Of a stretch of DNA of 6,296 nt, positions 1 through 5,606 are shown in pieces. The stretch is from Cyanobacteria bacterium K_DeepCast_35m_m2_023 (GTDB lineage: Bacteria; Cyanobacteriota; Cyanobacteriia; PCC-6307; Cyanobiaceae), in contig VGQR01000123.1 of the NCBI GenBank assembly GCA_016882345.1, forward strand, positions 1-6,296, read 5' to 3'. The notes under the pieces were generated by a model. It searched no databases and had not been told where the DNA came from. It saw nothing but the letters and a program-made list of their open reading frames with translations. Position numbers and translations under genes: made by a program. Position 1 is the first letter of the stretch; every line of letters begins with the position of its first letter.

Positions 1-14
1 TTTTCAGCAAACTC

Positions 15-710
15 CTAGGTGGGGCAGCGACGTGCGTTGAAATCGCAGCGGAAGATCGTCGGCTTCTGCCAGCTCAAGGGGATCTCCAGCAGATCGCGCG
101 TCCCTGTGATGGCCAGCACAGCCAGCAAGATCGCCATCAGCAGCGCGGCCGTGACATGCAGGCGCCGCAGGCGCAACGAGCGCTGAATCTCTGGCCGCGC
201 CGCCGTGGTCCACAGCAGCAGCCCCGTGAGCAGGCTGCCGGCCCAGTAATGGGAGCCCCAGAAGCTGGCGCTGAGCGGGTTATCCGAAACCCGCCAGATC
301 TCGCTCTGACTGCCAATCCCGAGCAAACCGGCCCAGCAGAGCAGTGCAAAACACCCCCGCCACACGGGTCGTCGCACCCGCCACAGGGCGATCAGGCTGG
401 CCAGGGTTCCCGCGGCGGCCAACAGCAGCTGAGCCAAGCGGACCGCCCCGCCGTTGAAGCCTGCCGGGTCAGGCAGGAACTTGCTCAGCAACGAATAGAG
501 CAACGCAATCAGCACGGCCACCACCACACCGCTGGTCACCCAGCGGCCGTGGTCGCTGTGCTCAGCGGGCACCTTGGGGGGCTGTTTGGTGATGCCCAGA
601 CGCTTCTCGCGCACGAGAATGCCAAGGCGCACCGTGGCACCGACGACGGGGTACACAAACAGCACCATCAGCACCGGATGCAGGAGCGCAAACCAATCGA
701 GTGACGTCAT
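15..710 (-). CDS. DUF4079 family six-helix membrane protein
   Basis: This is a 231-residue integral membrane protein of the DUF4079 family, whose function is not established. Hydrophobic segments lie at about residues 6-30, 56-78, 89-110, 117-133, 153-170 and 184-203, suggesting six helices. Histidines sit at or near helix ends: H11 (LLHPVL), H54 (HSDHGRW), H154 (FWGSHYWAG) and H185 (RLHVTAALL). This recalls the bis-histidine pattern of cytochrome b561-like proteins, so a haem-binding redox role is possible, but that is inference. The ATG at 710 is preferred because the family begins with a short segment like MTSLDWFALLHP. The frame stays open upstream to 821, but that extension is polar, not family-like, and would run into the divergent mtnD start. 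The stop is TAG at 15-17. No clear Shine-Dalgarno sequence precedes the start. Only 60 bp separate it from the divergent mtnD, so the two promoters must share that gap. Confidence 0.85.
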   Translation of the reverse strand: MTSLDWFALLHPVLMVLFVYPVVGATVRLGILVREKRLGITKQPPKVPAEHSDHGRWVTSGVVVAVLIALLYSLLSKFLPDPAGFNGGAVRLAQLLLAAAGTLASLIALWRVRRPVWRGCFALLCWAGLLGIGSQSEIWRVSDNPLSASFWGSHYWAGSLLTGLLLWTTAARPEIQRSLRLRRLHVTAALLMAILLAVLAITGTRDLLEIPLSWQKPTIFRCDFNARRCPT

Positions 711-770
711 CGCAAGCCAGGGGGGATCCGCCTTCTTTTTAGATTGTCCACTTGCTAGCAGCTGCAGAGG

Positions 771-1358
771 ATGACGCTTCTGGCCGTCTATGACCACCGC
801 CACCACCAGAACAGGCGTCATGCCAGCTCGGAGCAGCCACTGCCCGATGTCATGACCAGTGACGCCGAGCTGATTCAGCAGGAACTGGCCAAGAGGGGAT
901 TGCGCTTTGAACGCTGGCCAGCCCGTGCCCAGCCGCCCTCAGGCGCTGATAAAGCGACGGTTCTGCGGGCCTATGCCGCAGAGATCGCCAAGGTGCAAGG
1001 CGCGGGGGGCTACGCAACGGTGGATGCCATTCGCCTGAGCCCCGACCACCCCGACCGAGTGGCATTGCGCCAAAAATTCCTGGCCGAACACACCCACGCC
1101 GAGGATGAGGTGCGGTTCTTTGTTGAGGGGCGTGGTCTGTTCTGCCTGCACATTGGCGATGAGGTTTTGCAATTGCTCTGCGAACAGGATGATTGGATCA
1201 GCGTGCCAGCGGGCACAAAACATTGGTTTGACATGGGAGCGGAACCACACTTTTGCGCCCTGCGCTTCTTCAACAACCCAGAAGGGTGGGTGGCGACATT
1301 CACGGGCGACTCAATTGCGCAGGCCTATCCGCTGATGGAAGCGCATGGACACCATTAA
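771..1358 (+). CDS. mtnD: acireductone dioxygenase (methionine salvage)
   Basis: This 195-residue cupin enzyme acts in the methionine salvage pathway. With Fe(II) it cleaves the acireductone 1,2-dihydroxy-3-keto-5-methylthiopentene to formate and the 2-keto acid precursor of methionine; with Ni(II) the family gives an off-pathway product and CO. The family signature EHTHAEDEVRFFVEG covers 106-120. Metal ligands by family analogy are H107, H109, E113 and H151 (in HWFDMG), and the 44-residue spacing from H107 to H151 equals that between H96 and H140 in the Klebsiella enzyme, as I remember it. FERW (46-49) and NNPEGWVATFTGD (168-180) are also typical. The ATG at 771 is chosen because MTLLAVYD matches the first beta strand of homologues; the ATG at 852 would remove it. 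AGAGG (766-770) touches the start codon, too close to be a normal ribosome binding site. Residues 9-17 and the C-terminus (AHGHH) are unusually histidine-rich. No other mtn gene is in the window. Its stop overlaps that of the convergent gene. Confidence 0.93.
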   Translation: MTLLAVYDHRHHQNRRHASSEQPLPDVMTSDAELIQQELAKRGLRFERWPARAQPPSGADKATVLRAYAAEIAKVQGAGGYATVDAIRLSPDHPDRVALRQKFLAEHTHAEDEVRFFVEGRGLFCLHIGDEVLQLLCEQDDWISVPAGTKHWFDMGAEPHFCALRFFNNPEGWVATFTGDSIAQAYPLMEAHGHH

Positions 1359-2020
1359 CTGTCCCAGCGGCGCAACAAATTGCTATAGCTGCGACTGATC
1401 AGATCAAACACCTCATCCTTGCCGCTGCGCTCAAACAAGACGCGCCTCGCCGTGTCGAGTTCAAACAACAGTTCACGCTGATCTGCGTGGCGAATGCGGC
1501 TTTCGATCCAACCCACCGCCACGAAACGTTCGCCTGCAATCACAGGTTCGACGCGGTGGAGCAGCGTGCTGGGGTAGACGACAGCATGACCGGCCGGCAG
1601 TCGAAAACGCTCCTCCCCACGGGGTGATTCCATCACCAGATCCCCTCCCCCATAGGCCTCGGGGTCAGACAAAAAGAGCGTGAATGAGAGATCGGAACGA
1701 CCGGCCGGCATCCAAGCATTGTCAACATGTCTGCCATAACCTTCACCAACCCCGCAACGACTGAAGCGGATGCTGTGAATCGCGCGGGGGAAGGCAGCGG
1801 CCTGAAGCAGGTGATGGCGCAACAACTGATCCTTCACCATCCGCTCCAACTGGGTATGGGGTTCGCAGTTGAGATCCAGCTGATGATTCTGTTTGACCGT
1901 TTGGGCATGCCAACCGGCAGTCTCCTCACCCGGTCGCCAGTGCGCTGAAGCTGTCTGCAACGTCCGAGCGAGGGCTGCAGTGTCTGCTGGCGAGAACAAA
2001 GGTTCGATCAGAACTAGCAA
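1355..2020 (-). CDS. piuC: PKHD-type Fe(II)/2-oxoglutarate-dependent hydroxylase (PiuC/YbiX family)
   Basis: This 221-residue protein matches the PiuC/YbiX family of Fe(II)- and 2-oxoglutarate-dependent dioxygenases. It is predicted to be cytoplasmic and its physiological substrate is unknown. The double-stranded beta-helix core spans about 80-175. Iron ligands by family analogy are H98 and D100 (YGRHVDNAW) and H155 (STLLHRVEP); R165 (GERFVAVGW) is positioned to bind the 2-oxoglutarate carboxylate. The C-terminal helical part (about 176-221), ending in NLLRRWDS, resembles the family's PKHD C-terminal region. In proteobacteria members sit beside siderophore receptors and respond to iron, but no receptor or clear Fur box is visible here. 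The start is TTG at 2020, since MLVLIEPLFSPAD aligns with the usual N-terminus and there is no in-frame ATG, GTG or TTG upstream. The frame nevertheless remains open for 35 more codons, back to a stop at about 2126. The symbol is by family similarity. The last four bases overlap the mtnD stop. Confidence 0.88.
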   Translation of the reverse strand: MLVLIEPLFSPADTAALARTLQTASAHWRPGEETAGWHAQTVKQNHQLDLNCEPHTQLERMVKDQLLRHHLLQAAAFPRAIHSIRFSRCGVGEGYGRHVDNAWMPAGRSDLSFTLFLSDPEAYGGGDLVMESPRGEERFRLPAGHAVVYPSTLLHRVEPVIAGERFVAVGWIESRIRHADQRELLFELDTARRVLFERSGKDEVFDLISRSYSNLLRRWDS

Positions 2021-2177
2021 GGCCTGCGACCAATGGAACTGCGTTGAATCGATTCTGGACTGCTCAGGGGTAGGGCGTCCAGCCAGGTTGAAGGATCCCG
2101 TTGTGTGACGGGCTTCGATCAGACGTCAAAGCATCGCCCTAATCCTGAGCATCCTCACCCTGGCCGATGGAGGCGGA
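2021..2177. other. intergenic region between the GH13 gene and the piuC-like gene
   Basis: This gap separates two minus-strand genes. It should hold the end of the GH13 transcript and the promoter of the piuC-like gene. I see no hairpin followed by a T-run, no convincing -35/-10 pair and no Fur-like inverted repeat. On the minus strand, 2125-2021 is open in the same frame as the piuC-like gene, directly after a TGA at 2126-2128, but it contains no ATG, GTG or TTG. It is either chance or an N-terminal extension starting at an unusual codon. Confidence 0.5.
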
Positions 2178-4043
2178 TCAGGCGTTGCTGTTCCAGTAAC
2201 AATCCACAGCGATCTTGCCCTGTTGAGGTAGCAGCAGTTTTCGATTGATCACCCACTCAACAATGGGATCGACCCCCTGCTCACGCACGATGAACTTGAA
2301 GTTCACGAGTTGGGGTTCACTGGGGTTGAAGGCAACGGTGGCGATCCAGGTGTTCTGGTTCACATACTCCATGCCGTAGGCACGGTTGTGATCCCATTGA
2401 CCCAACTCATCGCTGGAACCAACAATCGCCAGCGACTGTCCTGGCCGGGTCTCAAAACCGTTCAACAGAAACACCACGACCACGTTGCCTTGAACAAGCT
2501 GGCCCGCCTTGCTGATCACGATGGCCGTCTTAGCAGGCACGACATAGTTGTGGAGTTGTCCGTTGCTGATTCCGACAGGATATCCCGTGAGATGACAGGT
2601 GTAAGTACCATCGGGCATCGCGATATTCTCGGCGTCCACCACATGCTCATGATCGGCCTTGTTGATCATGACCATCACAGCAGAATCCCTGTGATTGCGT
2701 GTGTAAAGATAGAAGTCGTCGTTGATCCATGCTGTGTGGTGCGAGCCCAGGGCCAGGGCCTGGTTACCCTGGCGCAGTTCAAGCAGCTTCTTCACCAACT
2801 TGAATGATTCGCTCTCAGTGTCCCAGCTCTCCATCATCGGGCGGTTGTAGGGGTCATGCCCGCCGTCAGTGTTGTTGTTTAGATATTGCTCAGTGCCATA
2901 GAAAATACAGGGCACACCACGCAGGGTGATCAGCATGACCAAGGCCAAATCTAGCAGCTTAGGATCGGAAACAATGGACAAAAAACGCGGCATATCATGG
3001 TTATCAATGAACGTGACGAGCTCATTGGCCCTGTGATAAACGCGGTCGTAGGCCAGCACCTTTTCAACCTGGTAAAATCCTCCATGTTCGCGGCCTGAGA
3101 AGCAGAAACGAATGCCATCACAGAGGCCGAAGTCGAGAATCGACATGCCGATGTTGTTGGCATAGTCAACGGAGCGCTGCTCCCATGGCTTACTGAACCC
3201 ATATTCACCGAACATGAAAAGACCTGGCTTATGGTTTTTCATCTCGGTGCTGAACTCCTGCCAGAACCAGATCGGCATGTGCTTGAGCGTGTCAACCCTC
3301 AGAGCATCAATACCGACATCCAGCCATTCCTTGATGGCTGACTTGATATAGTTTCGATAGTCGATATTTTTTTCGTTGAATGTCGCGAGCCCCATCATTT
3401 CCAAATGGATGAGCTGGTACTCATCGTCCCAATTCGTGATTTCACCGTTGTGGTAATAAAAATTTTTCTCGTCCTTGTGGAAGTCGGCCAAGGGGTCTCC
3501 GTCGTCAAGCACCACGCCCTTGCAGCCGTTGATCTCGGGGGAGCTGTGATTGCAAACAATGTCAAGAACAACTTTAATGCCCGCCGCGTGACAGGCTTCG
3601 ACCAAAGCCTTGAGCGTTGCTGATTCGCGAATGCTTGTCGACTCGCCGACCTTCAGGAAACGAGGATTAACCCGCTTGAAATCCCTGGTCCAGTAGCCGT
3701 GCATCGGCGCCCTGCAGAACTGCAGGTCGCTCACTTGCTCAAACAGCGGCGACAGCCAGAGGGCAGTCACACCGAGAGCCTTCAGGTAGTCAATTTTGTT
3801 GATGATTCCTTGCAGGTTGCCGCCCCAGTATTTGCCCCAAATCGTGCGGCTCTTGTCATAGAGGCCTTTACTGTCTTCCACCTCAGAAGCTTCCGCCGTA
3901 GCCTCGCTGTCGACGTGGCCGTCGTGAAAGCGATCGACGATGATGAAATAAATGATTTCGTTGCGGAAATCGACTGGACTTTCAAAATAGGTTGTTTCCA
4001 AACGGGACAGTTCGCAGCCCGATGTTTTGCTTGTGTTAGACAA
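2178..4043 (-). CDS. GH13 alpha-glucan hydrolase/transferase, CGTase-like, with C-terminal CBM20
   Basis: This 621-residue protein acts on alpha-1,4-glucans (starch, glycogen or maltodextrins). The (beta/alpha)8 domain starts near 29 (IIYFIIVDRF) and carries all four GH13 motifs: DIVCNH (161-166), LRVDTLKH (248-255, nucleophile D251), FGE (278-280, acid/base E280) and FIDNHD (345-350, D350). The overall pattern (GGNLQGIINKI, HGYWTRDFK, VTFIDNHDM, GVPCIFYGTEQY) is that of the cyclodextrin glucanotransferase/maltogenic amylase subfamily. A beta-sandwich C domain (about 430-512) leads almost directly into a CBM20 starch-binding domain (about 517-618; VGSSDELGQWD, VEWVINR). The TIG domain D found in CGTases seems absent. 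There is no signal peptide, so an intracellular role in glycogen turnover is more likely than secretion. At the CGTase position Tyr/Phe195 this protein appears to have M217, and the Ca-binding D199 appears replaced by T221, so cyclodextrin formation is doubtful. The start is TTG; an in-frame TAA lies 18 bp upstream at 4062-4064 and no ATG is available. GC is visibly lower than in miaE. Confidence 0.9.
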   Translation of the reverse strand: MSNTSKTSGCELSRLETTYFESPVDFRNEIIYFIIVDRFHDGHVDSEATAEASEVEDSKGLYDKSRTIWGKYWGGNLQGIINKIDYLKALGVTALWLSPLFEQVSDLQFCRAPMHGYWTRDFKRVNPRFLKVGESTSIRESATLKALVEACHAAGIKVVLDIVCNHSSPEINGCKGVVLDDGDPLADFHKDEKNFYYHNGEITNWDDEYQLIHLEMMGLATFNEKNIDYRNYIKSAIKEWLDVGIDALRVDTLKHMPIWFWQEFSTEMKNHKPGLFMFGEYGFSKPWEQRSVDYANNIGMSILDFGLCDGIRFCFSGREHGGFYQVEKVLAYDRVYHRANELVTFIDNHDMPRFLSIVSDPKLLDLALVMLITLRGVPCIFYGTEQYLNNNTDGGHDPYNRPMMESWDTESESFKLVKKLLELRQGNQALALGSHHTAWINDDFYLYTRNHRDSAVMVMINKADHEHVVDAENIAMPDGTYTCHLTGYPVGISNGQLHNYVVPAKTAIVISKAGQLVQGNVVVVFLLNGFETRPGQSLAIVGSSDELGQWDHNRAYGMEYVNQNTWIATVAFNPSEPQLVNFKFIVREQGVDPIVEWVINRKLLLPQQGKIAVDCYWNSNA

Positions 4044-4176
4044 GATGGTTACCGAGTCTTTTTAGCAGTATGGACACTGCACATCCGCCGCAGCACTTAT
4101 TAGTAAAACGTCATAACTTGAGGTGGCGACACCGTCAGCGGGGCTGCTGTTCAAGCGGGGGTCAGGGCTATCAGCA
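4044..4176 (-). promoter_or_regulatory. AT-rich leader and probable promoter of the GH13 gene
   Basis: These 133 bp lie between the miaE stop and the TTG start of the GH13 gene. The half nearer the GH13 gene is AT-rich compared with miaE. On the minus strand it contains TACTAATAA and, closer to the start, TGCTAAAAA, which could serve as an extended -10 element and would place the transcript start only about a dozen bases before the TTG. No good -35 match and no Shine-Dalgarno sequence are visible, and no terminator for miaE is clear. The size and composition suggest separate transcription of the GH13 gene, but read-through from aroQ-miaE cannot be excluded. Confidence 0.3.
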
Positions 4177-4848
4177 TCAGTGCCCCAGCTCCACTCCCAC
4201 CGCGTGCATGCGCACCTGGTCCACAGCGGCCAACTCGCCCGTCAGCGCCTGCACTTCGACCGCCGCCAGCTGCTCGAGCCGGGCCACGGTGGCCTCGCGG
4301 CCGTAGCGCGCTTCGGCGAGCAGCCAATAGAGACCAAAGTGCCGCGCCTCGCTGGCCAGCAGCTCGCCATAGAGATCGCACAATTCGGGGTCGCCGGCAT
4401 GGGCTGCCAATAGAGCCATGCGCTCGTGGCTGCGCGCTTCGATCAGACCGGCCACCAGAAAACTGTCGAGCATGCGGTGGGGTTCATCGCGACGCACCTC
4501 TTGGCTCAGGCGGGCTCCATAGGCGGGAGCCTGCAGCGGGCGCAAGGTCAAGCCGCGGCCCTGAATCAGCGCCAGCACCTGCTCGAAATGTTCCAGTTCT
4601 TCGCGGGCCAGCGGACTCAACACCTCGCCCAGACCGGGTTCGGCTGGGTAGCGAAACATGAGCTGCAACGCCACACCGGCTGCCTTGCGCTCGCAATGGG
4701 CATGGTCGATCAGCACCAGTTCGGGGCGCGCGACGGCCGCCTCAAGCCAGGCTGCGCTGGTGGGCGCCGCCAGCCACTTGACCCGGGGGGTCGGATTGAG
4801 AAGGGCCTCGCCAGGCCCCATGACGGTCTCACTGGAACAGGGCGTCAT
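4177..4848 (-). CDS. miaE: tRNA-(ms2io6A)-hydroxylase MiaE-like diiron protein
   Basis: This 223-residue ferritin-like diiron monooxygenase is predicted to hydroxylate the isopentenyl group of (methylthio-)isopentenyladenosine at position 37 of tRNAs reading UNN codons, using O2. Candidate metal ligands follow the four-helix pattern: E53 (DHAHCERKAA), E84 with H87 (EELEHFEQV), E137 (IEARSHERM) and E167 with H170 (SEARHFGLYW). Length and motif order fit the family. The ATG at 4848 shares its A with the TGA of aroQ (TGATG), which argues for translational coupling and an aroQ-miaE operon. A second ATG at 4821 (residue 10) is an alternative start, since homology begins only near WLAAPT (25-30). 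The gene is strongly GC-rich (a hand count of line 4681-4740 gives 42 of 60). In Prochlorococcus and marine Synechococcus I recall the same aroQ-miaE order, followed by a cobalamin gene (cobI) rather than an amylase. Confidence 0.93.
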   Translation of the reverse strand: MTPCSSETVMGPGEALLNPTPRVKWLAAPTSAAWLEAAVARPELVLIDHAHCERKAAGVALQLMFRYPAEPGLGEVLSPLAREELEHFEQVLALIQGRGLTLRPLQAPAYGARLSQEVRRDEPHRMLDSFLVAGLIEARSHERMALLAAHAGDPELCDLYGELLASEARHFGLYWLLAEARYGREATVARLEQLAAVEVQALTGELAAVDQVRMHAVGVELGH

Positions 4849-5285
4849 CAGGACTGCCCCAAGCGTTCGACCAGGCCCTCGAGCGCCAAGCGGTAGCTGC
4901 TGGGCCCAAAGCCGCTGATCACGCCCAGAGCTTTGTCAGCCAGATAGGAGTGATGGCGGAAGGCCTCGCGGGCATGGACATTGCTGAGGTGCAGTTCCAC
5001 AAACGGAATCGCCACCCCCAGCAGGGCATCGCGCAACGCAATCGAGGTGTGGGTCAGGGCGCCGGCATTGATCAAGATGCCGTCAACCGTGCCCAGGGCC
5101 CCATGGATGCGGTCCACCAGAGCGCCCTCGTGGTTGCTCTGGAAGGTCTCGAGGGTGACCCCCAGGGCAGCGGCCCGCTGCTGCAGATCGGTTTCGATGG
5201 CTTCCAGGCTCTGGGCGCCATAGAGGCCGGGCTCACGCCGGCCCAACAGATTGAGGTTGGGCCCATTGAGCAGCAGAACGCGCAT
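4848..5285 (-). CDS. aroQ: type II 3-dehydroquinate dehydratase
   Basis: This 145-residue enzyme catalyses the third step of the shikimate pathway, 3-dehydroquinate to 3-dehydroshikimate, in the cytoplasm; the family forms dodecamers. The signature [15 protein letters not shown] opens the protein. Active-site residues by family analogy are R16 and Y22 (GRREPGLYG, the flexible lid and catalytic tyrosine), N73 and H79 ([10 protein letters not shown]), H99 (ELHLSN, catalytic histidine) and R110. FQSNHEG (48-54) and the C-terminal [14 protein letters not shown] are also typical. The ATG at 5285 is chosen over a TTG at 5297, which would add only four residues not found in homologues. A weak GGCGG lies about five bases before the ATG. 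The gene is the first of a two-gene operon with miaE (one-base overlap) and is divergent from tRNA-Tyr. Nothing appears truncated or missing. Confidence 0.96.
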   Translation of the reverse strand: MRVLLLNGPNLNLLGRREPGLYGAQSLEAIETDLQQRAAALGVTLETFQSNHEGALVDRIHGALGTVDGILINAGALTHTSIALRDALLGVAIPFVELHLSNVHAREAFRHHSYLADKALGVISGFGPSSYRLALEGLVERLGQS

Positions 5286-5373
5286 CGCAACCGCCAACAG
5301 GGTTTTTGCTACCGCGATCGTAAGCAGGGCCAGCTGAGGCCCCCCCGACTGGTAAGTTCTTGCGGTGTGGTTC
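5286..5373. promoter_or_regulatory. divergent promoter region between aroQ and tRNA-Tyr
   Basis: These 88 bp must contain the outward promoters for aroQ (minus) and the tRNA pair (plus). Towards the tRNA, TGGTAAGTT at 5350-5358 could be an extended -10 element placing the transcript start near 5365. Towards aroQ, TACGAT (minus strand, about 5318-5323) is a possible -10. No convincing -35 is seen for either. A seven-C run covers 5340-5346. The assignment rests mainly on position. Confidence 0.3.
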
Positions 5374-5455
5374 GGGTCGGTGCCCGAGTGGTTAATGGGG
5401 GCGGACTGTAAATCCGCTGGCTCTGCCTACGTTGGTTCAAATCCAACCCGGCCCA
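5374..5455 (+). tRNA. trnY: tRNA-Tyr (anticodon GTA)
   Basis: This is a complete class II tRNA. The acceptor stem pairs GGGTCGG (5374-5380) with CCGGCCC (5448-5454), with one G-T wobble, and the discriminator is A5455. The anticodon stem GCGGA/TCCGC (5401-5405, 5413-5417) closes the loop CTGTAAA with GTA at 5408-5410. A long variable arm fills 5418-5430, as expected for bacterial tRNA-Tyr. The T arm is GTTGG-TTCAAAT-CCAAC (5431-5447). The D arm contains GAGTGGTTAAT. CCA is not encoded directly after the discriminator. Bases 36-38 are AAA, the context recognised for prenylation of A37, so this tRNA is a plausible substrate of the MiaA/MiaB/MiaE pathway. Confidence 0.97.
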
Positions 5456-5465
5456 TCCACCACAC

Positions 5466-5537
<72 letters not shown>

Positions 5538-5559
5538 TTCACCGCCGCTCACCCCTGCA

Positions 5560-5576
5560 GCCGGCGGCACGCCGGG
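5560..5576 (+). other. GC-rich hairpin after tRNA-Thr
   Basis: The half-sites CCGGCG (5561-5566) and CGCCGG (5570-5575) form a perfect six-pair stem around the loop GCA. The hairpin lies 22 bases after the tRNA and about 30 bases before the GTG start of the transporter. No T-run follows, so it is not a standard intrinsic terminator. It could mark the 3' end of the tRNA precursor, attenuate read-through into the transporter, or be a chance feature of GC-rich sequence. Confidence 0.35.
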
Positions 5577-5606
5577 GCATCCTGAGGGCTGATCAGCAGT
5601 CCCCCT

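Noticed and set aside
156..704. 182-codon open frame on the plus strand opposite the DUF4079 gene
   Set aside because: The translation is glutamine- and proline-rich with low complexity and no family features; it is antisense to a well-supported membrane protein gene.
711..821. Longer start for the DUF4079 protein at 821
   Set aside because: The extra 37 residues are not family-like and would overlap the divergent mtnD by about 50 bp.
1253..1627. 124-codon open frame on the plus strand across the mtnD/piuC junction
   Set aside because: It overlaps two strongly supported genes in other frames and shows no recognisable domain.
3928..3936. GCGATCGA near-match to the cyanobacterial HIP1 octamer (another near-match around 5314)
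   Set aside because: Neither is the full GCGATCGC palindrome, and no full copy was noticed, so it adds no support to the taxonomy.
5286..5297. TTG start giving AroQ four more residues
   Set aside because: The ATG at 5285 begins exactly at the conserved N-terminus.
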